The position numbers and the translations under genes were made by a program. A stretch of 64,000 nt of DNA. Origin: Chloroflexota bacterium (GTDB lineage Bacteria > Chloroflexota > UBA11872). The stretch is taken from positions 70,525-134,524 of the forward strand of contig JAJDVX010000042.1 in the NCBI GenBank assembly GCA_022825895.1, given 5' to 3'. Of this stretch, positions 29,662-37,351 are shown piece by piece; the stretch's first letter is position 1, and every line of letters begins with the position of its first letter. The notes under the pieces were generated by a model. It worked only from the letters and a program-made list of their open reading frames with translations, was not told where the DNA came from and did no database searches.

Positions 29662-30006
29662 ATCCCGCGCCAGCCGCTGTCCGGCTGCGACTATCACGGA
29701 CTGCGGCGGCTGACGGGCGAGCCAGCCATTCCCATTCTTGCTGCCGAGGACCTGCCCGGTAGCATCTGGTCCACGGCACAGGTCGTCACTATGCCGGTCG
29801 TGGACGGCCACATGCACATGCCCAAGCAGCCGGGTCTGGGCTTTGAGTTGGACTGCGACCGCGTACAGGCGCCTTCCGAGCGTGTCGTGTCGGCCACGGA
29901 GGTGACGCGGGCCGGGAGCTGGCGCGGTGGGAGGGTTTCCGCCGGTAAACGCATCACGATCGGCGCGGTTCCGACCCTGCGAGAAGAATTGAGGGGAGTG
30001 CCATGA
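29662..30006 (+). pseudogene. Remnant of an enolase-superfamily (mandelate racemase/MLE) gene
   Basis: Plus-strand translation, in the frame of the 71-aa ORF at 29791 and extended upstream, reads QPLSGCDYHGLRRLTGEP followed by AIPILAAEDL. This matches the EEPL..DY.GL..L....IPIA.GE segment of the family barrel. It jumps directly to VVDGHMHMPKQPGLGFELDC, which matches the family C-terminus. The residues that should lie between (about 100) are missing, as is the whole N-terminal half. It is therefore an internally deleted, 5'-truncated gene fragment. Its frame ends just past the start of the intact family member at 30003. Confidence 0.62.
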
Positions 30007-31139
30007 AGATCACGGAAGTCAAGCTCAGCATCCTGGAGCGGCCCGGTGACATGGTGCATCGGCTGGTCGAGGTGCCGGGTCTGCGCCGTATTCAATACAC
30101 CCACAAAGCCTTCCCGACCTCACGGTCGGAGCATCATCCGTTTCTCATCGTCCGTACCGATGACGGGATCGAGAGCATTGCCCAGTGCGCGCCAGGCGTG
30201 GACCAGGCGAAGGACATGGTTGATCTCTTGCGGGAGATGGCCATCGGCGAGGATCCGTTCCGCCGCGAGCACTTCTTCCAGAAGTTCGAGGTGGCCCGGC
30301 GTTGGCTATATCGACCCTATGCGTGGGCGGCCGCTTTCGACCACTGCCTGTGGGACATCGCGGGGCAGGCGACCAACCAGCCGGTCTACAACCTGTTGGG
30401 CAAGGTGCGTGACCGTATTGCCGTCTACCTGATGGGCGGCGACACCGACCTTGATGGCTACAAGCGGCACATCGAGGCGGGCCGGGAGAATGCGGGCATC
30501 TTTGCCTACAAGATTCACAGCTACAAAGGCGGCAAGGCGGATGTACCGATCATTCGGGGGCTTCGGGAGCATGTTGGACCCGACTACGACCTCATCAACG
30601 ATCCGGTCCGCTCGTACACACTCGAAGAAGCGATCATGATCGGGCGGCTGATGGAGGAATTGGATTACGTCTGGCTGGAAGAGCCGATCCACGAGGAGAA
30701 CATCCTCCAGTTACAGGAGCTTTGCGCGGCATTGACCATGCCCGTGATGGGTCACGAACCGATGCAGGCCGACATGGAAGGATCGTGTCAACGGCTGTTG
30801 CTGAAGGCGACGGACATCATCCGCGCGACCGGGATGCATGGCGTGACCCAGACGATGAAAAGCGCGAACTTTGCGCAGTGCTACGGCGCGAATATCGAAC
30901 TGAATGGGCATGGAGGCCTCTTTGGAGCGGTCAATGCGCACCTGCAGATGGCGATTACCAACACGACCTATCACGAGGTCGGCGGTGACGGCCTGGGCTT
31001 GGCCAGGCAGGCGGAAGAGTTGGGCGCGATGAATGCCCCGCCGGTCAGGGATGGCCATATTGCGCCGCCCGACGGTCCCGGGTTTGGCATCGAGTGGGAC
31101 ATGAAGCAATTCCGGCGCCACCTGGTTGAAGAGTATTGA
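30003..31139 (+). CDS. Mandelate racemase/muconate lactonizing enzyme family protein (enolase superfamily)
   Basis: 378 aa with the two-domain enolase-superfamily layout. The barrel shows the catalytic segment AYKIHS (K170 and H172 in place of the commoner K-x-K) and metal ligands D200 (NDPVRS), E226 (WLEEPI) and E252 (GHEPM). A C-terminal His sits in NGHGG (about 303). Such enzymes abstract a proton alpha to a carboxylate, and most characterised relatives act as sugar-acid dehydratases. Substrate unknown. GGGGAG lies about 7 bases before the ATG. It sits between an intact and a damaged tRNA-His, beside a broken paralogue. Codon choice is more mixed than in the very C-rich flanking genes, which fits acquisition. 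Confidence 0.9.
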   Translation: MKITEVKLSILERPGDMVHRLVEVPGLRRIQYTHKAFPTSRSEHHPFLIVRTDDGIESIAQCAPGVDQAKDMVDLLREMAIGEDPFRREHFFQKFEVARRWLYRPYAWAAAFDHCLWDIAGQATNQPVYNLLGKVRDRIAVYLMGGDTDLDGYKRHIEAGRENAGIFAYKIHSYKGGKADVPIIRGLREHVGPDYDLINDPVRSYTLEEAIMIGRLMEELDYVWLEEPIHEENILQLQELCAALTMPVMGHEPMQADMEGSCQRLLLKATDIIRATGMHGVTQTMKSANFAQCYGANIELNGHGGLFGAVNAHLQMAITNTTYHEVGGDGLGLARQAEELGAMNAPPVRDGHIAPPDGPGFGIEWDMKQFRRHLVEEY

Positions 31140-31231
31140 GCAAGGGCCGCGTCCCCACCCTCGGCCTCCTCCATGCTGGTGTGCAGACTGGGGACATCAT
31201 TTACAGATGTTGGGTCTGGACACTTCCCGGG

Positions 31232-31305
31232 GGTGAGCGAGGGGACTTGAACACCCAGCCTTCAGGGCCACAACCAGAAGCTCTAACCGTTTGAGCTGCG
31301 CCCAC
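31232..31305 (-). pseudogene. Damaged tRNA-His copy
   Basis: Full-length copy of the tRNA-His at 29538-29611, same orientation and same length. Changes include T8 to C, position 26 G to T, an anticodon-stem change (CCAGA to CCTGA) giving a T-T mismatch, and a T-stem change (GGGGG to GGGTG) giving a T-C mismatch. The anticodon GTG is kept, but the broken stems and lost U8 argue against function. Confidence 0.8.
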
Positions 31306-31382
31306 CACAGGCCGAAAGACAGCATCCACCGGCCGCCCGTTGTTTTATCTGCCGCACCGCCCCTTGGAACGATGCGTGTGGC

Positions 31383-31571
31383 TCAGCCTCCGCCCAACAA
31401 ACTCACGATCACGCCGGTGATCGCGGCTGCCGCCCCAACCGATCCAATCATCGCCCCAACCATCCAGCGAGTTAGCCGGGTTTCCAGCGCATGAAGGTCG
31501 GCCTTCGTCGCCAGGTGCTCGTATCCGCCCTCGAGACGACTCACCCGTTCTTCCAGAGTCACCGTCGCCAT
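31383..31571 (-). CDS. Small coiled-coil plus membrane-helix protein (62 aa), hypothetical
   Basis: Short protein with an N-terminal amphipathic heptad stretch (LEERVSRLEGGYEHLATKADLHALETRL) and one C-terminal transmembrane helix (VGAMIGSVGAAAAITGVIVSLL). I use the ATG at 31571, which has AGGAG about 8 bases upstream, instead of the preceding TTG. The layout resembles XhlA/holin-associated or other small membrane-anchored coiled-coil proteins, but no function can be assigned. It is a standalone gene between the damaged tRNA-His and the guaB leader. Confidence 0.65.
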   Translation of the reverse strand: MATVTLEERVSRLEGGYEHLATKADLHALETRLTRWMVGAMIGSVGAAAAITGVIVSLLGGG

Positions 31572-31731
31572 CAAGGCTCTCCTCGCCGGGAGCGTCCCGC
31601 GCTCCCATAGCGTCTCATTCTACCGACGCGCCATTCGACATCCCTGAAAACGCAGGCCTCCACCCCGCCTCCCACGCTGCAAACCGACCACCCCCAATCT
31701 CCGCCCCTCTAACCACCTCGATGCCCAGCAG

Positions 31732-31871
31732 ACCCCCGGACGGGGGTGTAACATGAGGTCACGATGAGGAGAGGTGACCCACGTCGCCGGCGGGTGTCTC
31801 AAGCACCCTGCCCCGACTGCGCGCCGCCCTCCCGCGTCGCGACCCCGGCCCAAGTGGCGCGGGGTCTTTTT
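31732..31871 (+). promoter_or_regulatory. Structured guaB leader ending in a terminator-like hairpin
   Basis: Four successive hairpins can form: ACCCCC/GGGGGT (31732-31747), GGTCAC/GTGACC (31757-31779), GGGTG/CACCC (31792-31808), and GACCCCG...CGGGGTC followed by TTTTT (31841-31871). The last is a classic intrinsic terminator about 40 bp before the guaB start. This suggests transcription attenuation of guaB. I could not match the upstream part to a known riboswitch class. Confidence 0.5.
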
Positions 31872-31911
31872 CGTTATTCGGGGTCACCCCAGGTCGCAGG
31901 GAGGCGCTTGC

Positions 31912-33435
31912 GTGTCGCTTGATCCGAATCCGGTTCGCATCGAAGAGCAGTCCGTAACGACCACCCGCAGCATCGTCGAAGGCCTTACCTACGACGATGT
32001 CCTCCTCGTCCCCGGCCGCTCCGACGTGCTCCCCACGCAAGTCGACACCCGCACCAGCATCACGCCCCGCCTCACCCTCAACGTGCCCCTCGTGTCATCC
32101 GCCATGGACACCGTCACCGAGGCCACCATGGCCGTCGCCATGGCCCGTGCCGGTGGCATCGGCGTCATTCACCGCAACCTCAGCATTGACGATCAGGTCG
32201 GCGAAATCGACAAGGTCAAACGCTCCCAGTCCGGCATGATCGTCGACCCCGTCACCCTGCCCCCCACCGCCACCCTCGCCGAAGCCAACGCCGTCATGGC
32301 CCGCTACCGCATCTCCGGCGTGCCCATTACTGACGAAGACGGCCGCCTCGTCGGCATCCTCACCAACCGCGACATGCGCTTCACCCACGATCAGGCCCGC
32401 ACCGTCGCCGACCTCATGACCAGCCAGAACCTCGTCACCGCCCCCGTTGGCACCACCCTTCGGCAGGCCCAGCACCGCCTCCACGAACACCGCATCGAAA
32501 AGCTGCCCGTCGTCGATTCCAAGGGCATCCTCCGCGGCCTTATCACCGTCAAGGACATCGCCAAGCGACAGCAATTCCCCCATGCCGTCTACGACGACAA
32601 GGGCCGCCTCGTCGTCGCCGCTGCCGTCGGCGTCCAGGAGGAAGCCTTCGACCGCGCCCGCGAACTCACCCAGGCCGGCGTTGATGTCCTCGTCGTCGAC
32701 TCCGCCCACGGCCACCACTCCGCCGTGCTGGACATGGTCAGTCGAGTCAAGGACAACCTCGACATCGAAGTCATCGCTGGCAACGTCGTCACCGCCGCCG
32801 GCGCCAGCGACCTCATCCAGGCCGGCGCTGACGCCATCAAGGTCGGCGTCGGACCCGCCGCCATCTGCACCACCCGCGTCGTCGCCGGCGTCGGCGTCCC
32901 CCAGCTCACCGCCATCCTCGACTGCGCCGACCCCTGCGCCGAGCACGGCGTCCCACTCATCGCCGACGGCGGCATCCGCTATTCCGGTGACGTCGCCAAG
33001 GCCATTGCCGCCGGCGCTTCCGCCGTCATGATCGGCAACCTGCTCGCCGGTACCGACGCCAGCCCCGGCGAAATCGTCTTCCGCCAGGGCGAACGCTTCA
33101 AGGAATACCGCGGCATGGGCTCCATCGGCGCCATGGTCGACCGCCGCATTGCCACCCGCGATCGCTATGGCCAGCACGAAGTCGAAGACGCCGCCAAGCT
33201 CGTCGCCGAAGGCGTCGAAGCCCAGACCCCCTATCGCGGCCCCACCGCCGGCCTCATCCACCAGTTGGTGGGCGGCCTCTGTTCATCCATGGGCTACGTC
33301 GGCGCACGGGACATCCACGCCATGCAAACCAGGGCCCGCTTCGTCCGCGTCACCAACGCCGGCGCCGACGAAAGCCACCCCCACGACGTCGTCCTCGTCA
33401 AGGAATCCCCCAACTACCAACACCGCTCGCGTTAG
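31912..33435 (+). CDS. guaB: IMP dehydrogenase
   Basis: Oxidises IMP to XMP, the committed step of GMP synthesis. About 507 aa from the GTG at 31912, which has GGGAGG 8 bases upstream; the track's start at 31774 lies inside the leader. N-terminal [17 protein letters not shown], then two CBS domains (residues about 110-225; [45 protein letters not shown]), and the catalytic Cys loop [11 protein letters not shown]. The phosphate-binding [17 protein letters not shown] and the flap [10 protein letters not shown] follow. The last ~125 bp recur at 35460-35585. Strongly C-rich third codon positions. Confidence 0.96.
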   Translation: MSLDPNPVRIEEQSVTTTRSIVEGLTYDDVLLVPGRSDVLPTQVDTRTSITPRLTLNVPLVSSAMDTVTEATMAVAMARAGGIGVIHRNLSIDDQVGEIDKVKRSQSGMIVDPVTLPPTATLAEANAVMARYRISGVPITDEDGRLVGILTNRDMRFTHDQARTVADLMTSQNLVTAPVGTTLRQAQHRLHEHRIEKLPVVDSKGILRGLITVKDIAKRQQFPHAVYDDKGRLVVAAAVGVQEEAFDRARELTQAGVDVLVVDSAHGHHSAVLDMVSRVKDNLDIEVIAGNVVTAAGASDLIQAGADAIKVGVGPAAICTTRVVAGVGVPQLTAILDCADPCAEHGVPLIADGGIRYSGDVAKAIAAGASAVMIGNLLAGTDASPGEIVFRQGERFKEYRGMGSIGAMVDRRIATRDRYGQHEVEDAAKLVAEGVEAQTPYRGPTAGLIHQLVGGLCSSMGYVGARDIHAMQTRARFVRVTNAGADESHPHDVVLVKESPNYQHRSR

Positions 33436-33960
33436 TCCCCATCACTCCCGCGTCCAGAGCGGGATCTCAGCAACTCCCAGATAGCCCAGCCTTGGCGTCG
33501 CCATCAATGTCCCCGGCATCTTTAGGCTGACATCGCAACGTCGCAGCGATCCAGGAAGGCTGCCCACCTCCCCCGACCACCTCGCCCCTTCAGCGTCAGT
33601 GCCGTATCGTCAACCCGATTAAGCAGACGAATGCATGGCAATGAGCCGTCGCCCGGTACCAGTCATCAACAGATGACACTCGGCCGACTAGCAGCGACGC
33701 GGTTGGCTCCACTCGCTAACAACGTCATCGGCCGGATTCGAATGTCAGCGTTGTCCGAGTTGATCCATTAGCCAATCCGTGGGCAAGCAGAGACTTCCGG
33801 GCCCAACAACTCTGCGACCGAACAGCCTTTGCTCGCGTGCAGAGCAACCGCCGGCCGGCATCCGGGTGATGTTGCGACTCGTCATACCGGAACCTGCAGA
33901 ACAGCCGCCAGAGCGCGCCACCTGCATTCTCGAAACCTCGGCGAGGCTATCGAGCCTGAA
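33436..33960. other. Gene-free stretch after guaB
   Basis: 525 bp with no convincing ORF in any frame. It lies inside the segment bracketed by the two guaB 3' ends. It holds one GC hairpin TCCCGC/GCGGGA (33446-33464) without a T-run. No integrase or transposase remnant is recognisable. Lower in C-rich codon bias than guaB, consistent with foreign DNA. Confidence 0.5.
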
Positions 33961-35388
33961 ATGAACCGACGAAGGACTCCAGTCGCGCCGGAAGCTGCCT
34001 GGCGGCTTGCGACCGGGATTGGGCGGATCACGCTGCTGAGCGTCGTGATCTTCTGGTGGGGGGCCTACGTTCTTCCGCATCTCTTCAGCCTGGCGTTCCC
34101 GGAGCTTCTGCCGCCCTGGAACACCACGCTGGGTCGGCTGAACGCCAGCAACGAAGGAACAGTTGCGAATACGGTTTCCGCCGCAACCCTGGCTAGCGTG
34201 ACGCTCCTGGTGGCCGCGACGGCCGTAAGCACCCATCGCCGATCGGCAGGCTGGATGGCCGTCGGCGGTTGGGCCGTTATGGCACTGACGACTGCCGCCC
34301 TGGCATTTGAAGAGCTCGCCGAATTCAAGAAGGATGGCCCGATTTCGGTCGTCGGGCATTCGGAACGCTTGGGCCTTCCCTGGCCGGTTCTCGCGAGTCC
34401 GCTGGTCGTAGCATTCGTGCTGGCGATGTGGGTCTTCATCCGTAAGGGATTGGATTCGCGAGAGTCCCGCAGGCCGCTGACGCTTGGGATCGCCTGCTGG
34501 GTGCTTGCTCTTCTGCATGAGGCGATTGATCCGTGGGTGTTCTACGGGCGAGCGAGGGCTGTCGAGTTTGTCCTTGAGGAGACCCTGGAATTCAGCGGCA
34601 CCCTGCTAATCGGAGTGACGGCGGCCATAGTGCTCCGAGGTGGCCTTCCCCCGCCGTATAACCTGTTCGGTAGTCACGGTCGTCGGTCCATCGTTGGATC
34701 GGTCGGCGCGTTGGTCCTGCTTGGCGGCCTCGCGATCGCATTCCTATTCCGCCCGCCGTTGGTGGAGGCGCTAGCCCCCTACACGCGGGCGGGAGCCTTT
34801 GGCGTGAGTCTTCAGCAGCATGAAGCCTTGGTCCAGGAAGTCCGTATGCCGGCCACGCCCGTACACAGCGTCAGACTCCGACTGGCAAATTGCGGTCTTA
34901 CTGGTCCATCCGGAACCGTGGCAGTTCGATTCACAACACTCGATGCGCCAGACCGCATTCTGGCCCGAGGCTCGATCGAGATTCCCGCCGGCGACTGCCC
35001 ACGCTGGCGAGACATTGAACTGCTGCCGCCGCTTACCGCGGCCGAAGGACGGCAACTGGCCCTCCAGGTCGCGATTGACATCGAGTCCGGAGCCGCTATG
35101 CAGATCGGCGCCACCAAAGGAAACCGCTACCCTGACGGCCGGCTTTCGATCAACGGCGCGCTGGCCTGGCCAGATCAAGACCTGGAATTCATAGCCTACG
35201 GCCCGCCCCAACCGTCGCGCTCCAAGCTCTCGGCGATCTGGATTCTCGCGAAGTCCGGCTGGCGCTGGCCGCTGCTAGCTGCCGACGTATTCGCTTCTCT
35301 CGCGCTGATCACGTTCGTTCCGGTTCGCCTCATAACCGCAGCAGTACTTGGTCCAGATGGGCCAACATCTCGCAAGTCCGAGACCTGA
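33961..35388 (+). CDS. Multi-pass membrane protein with extracytoplasmic C-terminal domain, unknown function
   Basis: 475 aa from the ATG at 33961 (MNRRRTPVAPEA); the track's upstream start adds a non-hydrophobic, unlikely 44 residues. About seven membrane helices lie between residues 20 and 265. A soluble domain of about 150 residues follows, with beta-rich patterns (SVRLRLANCGLTGPSGTVAVRF, RILARGSIEIPAGDC). It ends in a last hydrophobic segment (WPLLAADVFASLALITFVPV). No family recognised. It is the only gene inside the segment flanked by the guaB 3' repeats, so it may be the cargo of an insertion. Confidence 0.72.
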   Translation: MNRRRTPVAPEAAWRLATGIGRITLLSVVIFWWGAYVLPHLFSLAFPELLPPWNTTLGRLNASNEGTVANTVSAATLASVTLLVAATAVSTHRRSAGWMAVGGWAVMALTTAALAFEELAEFKKDGPISVVGHSERLGLPWPVLASPLVVAFVLAMWVFIRKGLDSRESRRPLTLGIACWVLALLHEAIDPWVFYGRARAVEFVLEETLEFSGTLLIGVTAAIVLRGGLPPPYNLFGSHGRRSIVGSVGALVLLGGLAIAFLFRPPLVEALAPYTRAGAFGVSLQQHEALVQEVRMPATPVHSVRLRLANCGLTGPSGTVAVRFTTLDAPDRILARGSIEIPAGDCPRWRDIELLPPLTAAEGRQLALQVAIDIESGAAMQIGATKGNRYPDGRLSINGALAWPDQDLEFIAYGPPQPSRSKLSAIWILAKSGWRWPLLAADVFASLALITFVPVRLITAAVLGPDGPTSRKSET

Positions 35389-35459
35389 CGTCCGGCAGCC
35401 ACACTCAATAGGCTCCTCGGCATCATCACCCGAAACCGGCCGGTCCGGTCCGCCAGCCC

Positions 35460-35585
35460 GACATCCACGCCATGCAAACCAGGGCCCGCTTCGTCCGCGT
35501 CACCAACGCTGGCGCCGACGAACGCCACCCCCACGACGTCGTCCTCGTCAAGGAATCCCCCAACTACCGACACCGCCCCCGCTAG
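35460..35585 (+). repeat. Second copy of the guaB 3' end (direct repeat)
   Basis: Nearly identical to 33310-33435, with only a few substitutions, and in the same orientation. It keeps an open frame reading [20 protein letters not shown] through SPNYRHRPR to a TAG, so it looks like the 3' end of a slightly different guaB allele. There is no start or catalytic domain. Together with the guaB 3' end it forms a direct repeat of about 125 bp around 2.0 kb of DNA. Confidence 0.88.
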
Positions 35586-35777
35586 CCGGTGCAATTCCGA
35601 GGCCGTGCTACTCCGGCCCCGCCGTCATGACCGCATCCGCGGTTGAGACCCGGCAGATGCAGCTGGCAGAGGCGAGTCGCACGCGAGCCTCAGCCCGAAC
35701 GGACGCTGTTCTGGCACCGCGGGTCCCAGGGTGACAGATTTGCCGCCAGTTGCGCCCCGTTCTGAGAGTCCGACTTA
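35586..35777. other. Short gene-free gap
   Basis: About 190 bp between the guaB-end copy and the first Yip1-like gene. No ORF or RNA gene is supported. It presumably holds the promoter of the three-gene membrane-protein run, but no clear -35/-10 pair is visible. Confidence 0.4.
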
Positions 35778-36650
35778 ATGGGCGACGGGTTCGTTGGCCG
35801 AGTTGGACGCGCCCTGCGGCTTGATACAACCCTGTATCGCGAAGTCGCAGCTCCCGGTGCCAGCACCGAACAAGCCGCGCTGACTGTCGTGCTCGCGGCC
35901 GTCGGGCTCGGCTTCGCGCAGACCGGCACCGATATATTCAACTGGCTTAACTTTGGACAGCCGGGACTCACCACGATCCAAGCCAACGCGTGGATCCTCG
36001 CCCACTTTCAGAACGCGGCCGTCGTGGTGAGAACCCTGGCCATCGTGGCGGCCTGGCCGGTGTGGGCTGTTGGACTGTGGCTCGTTGCTCGGGGCATCAA
36101 TGTCCGGGGGAACCGTCCGCCAGGTCTTTGGCAAATCGCCCGCGCCATTGGCTTTGCGCTGACGCCGGGCGCGTTCGGCGCCTTCCTGCTCGTTCCAGTC
36201 ACAGTCACGACGGCCTTTGTCTTTCCCGGAATACCCTCGGAGCCAAACGACCTTCGCGATCCAATGGCACTTCCCTGGCTGGGACTCCTCCAGGACGTCG
36301 GGTGGAGTCTGCTCTTGATCTGGGTCTTTTGGGGAACACTGCTGGCAGTTCGCGAAACCCTGGGATTGACTTCCGGTCAGGCCCTCGGCGCACTCGTCAC
36401 CGTTGCAACCGGCCACGGCCTGCTCGTGATATTGGTACTGACAATCGCCAGCGTGATCGCCGCAGCCATCGGTGTGATACCCGACGCCTTCGAACCCGTG
36501 ACCACGATTGCCCCCTATACCGATCTGTCTGAACGGATCGCCGCAGAGGTTCCGGCCTGGACCATCTTCGGGTTCGACATTTACTTCGGTCGGTTCATTA
36601 GCGATGCGCTCGTCAGCCCCCTGTCCAGCCTGCTGGCAATCGTTCGCTAG
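35778..36650 (+). CDS. Yip1-like multi-pass membrane protein, copy 1
   Basis: 290 aa with about five to six membrane helices. The N-terminal motif RALRLDTTLYREVAAPGAS, then a helix with ALTVVLAAVGLGF, a middle WQIARAIGFALTPG and a late VRETLGLTSGQALGALV are shared in pattern with the next two genes. The layout (amphipathic start, conserved Arg-Ala-hydrophobic-Ala middle motif, then helices) resembles bacterial Yip1-domain proteins, whose function is unknown. ATG start; first of three tandem paralogues. Confidence 0.75.
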   Translation: MGDGFVGRVGRALRLDTTLYREVAAPGASTEQAALTVVLAAVGLGFAQTGTDIFNWLNFGQPGLTTIQANAWILAHFQNAAVVVRTLAIVAAWPVWAVGLWLVARGINVRGNRPPGLWQIARAIGFALTPGAFGAFLLVPVTVTTAFVFPGIPSEPNDLRDPMALPWLGLLQDVGWSLLLIWVFWGTLLAVRETLGLTSGQALGALVTVATGHGLLVILVLTIASVIAAAIGVIPDAFEPVTTIAPYTDLSERIAAEVPAWTIFGFDIYFGRFISDALVSPLSSLLAIVR

Positions 36651-36664
36651 CGCGGCGTGTCGCA

Positions 36665-37330
36665 ATGAAGCCCGAACTGGAGAATGCCGACCAGGGTCGA
36701 AAGCTCCTCAGCAGTCTGCGTGACGCAGCACTGCTGACGCCGGCCGTCTATCGCGGAGTGTCCAGCACTGGCGGCAACACCGGGCTGGCGTTTCTCGTCG
36801 TTGGGGTTACCGCCCTGGGATTTGGGCTCGCGACGCTCCTCGGGTTGGTGCTTGCTGGATCGCCCGCGACCGGGCTCTTCGTTGGACTAGTCCTCGAACC
36901 TCTCGTCAGCGTGGTGGCGTGGTTCGGAGGAATGGCGGTTGCGTGGGCGGTGGGATCGCGGATGGCCACACCCGACGTCAGGACCAGAGAATTCTGGCCT
37001 GTGGTTCGTGCGCTGGCGTTCGCCCAGACTCCAAACCTTGTCGGCGTGCTCGTAGTGCTGCCCACGCCCTACCGTGGCGGCGTGTGGTTAGCAGCCAGAC
37101 TCTGGCTTCTGCTTGCGAGTTCAACCGCGATCCGCGAGTCACTCGGGCTGAGCAAGGGACGCCTGCTGGTCACCCTGACCTTTAGCGCAGCCGCATACAC
37201 GCTGCTATTGGTTGGAATCATCCGATTACTGGCACCTGTAGGAATGGGCAACGCCACGAGCGGTTCCTTCGGACTGGGTTTCTTGTGCGGCGTCGAACCA
37301 GTGACGTCACAGCGGCCAGTCACCACGTGA
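36665..37330 (+). CDS. Yip1-like multi-pass membrane protein, copy 2
   Basis: 221 aa, shorter than its neighbours, with about five helices. It repeats the family signature: SLRDAALLTPAVYRGVSSTGG at the N-terminus, FWPVVRALAFAQTPN in the middle and AIRESLGLSKGRLLVTLTF late. Only 14 bp after copy 1. The C-terminus after the last helix is short (CGVEPVTSQRPVTT), so it lacks the extracytoplasmic tail seen in the other two. Confidence 0.72.
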   Translation: MKPELENADQGRKLLSSLRDAALLTPAVYRGVSSTGGNTGLAFLVVGVTALGFGLATLLGLVLAGSPATGLFVGLVLEPLVSVVAWFGGMAVAWAVGSRMATPDVRTREFWPVVRALAFAQTPNLVGVLVVLPTPYRGGVWLAARLWLLLASSTAIRESLGLSKGRLLVTLTFSAAAYTLLLVGIIRLLAPVGMGNATSGSFGLGFLCGVEPVTSQRPVTT

Positions 37331-37351
37331 ACACGCCCGGGGCTGGTTGAC

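Noticed and set aside
31183-31226. Sequence GGGGACATCATTTACAGATGTTGGGTCTGGACA looked like an insertion-sequence end
   Set aside because: No matching opposite end, target duplication or transposase was found nearby.
32095-33261. 388-aa minus-strand ORF
   Set aside because: Antisense shadow of guaB. Gly/Asp/Val-rich composition arises from the C-rich third positions of the real gene.
33446-33464. Hairpin TCCCGC/GCGGGA after guaB as a terminator
   Set aside because: It is not followed by a T-run, so an intrinsic terminator cannot be supported.
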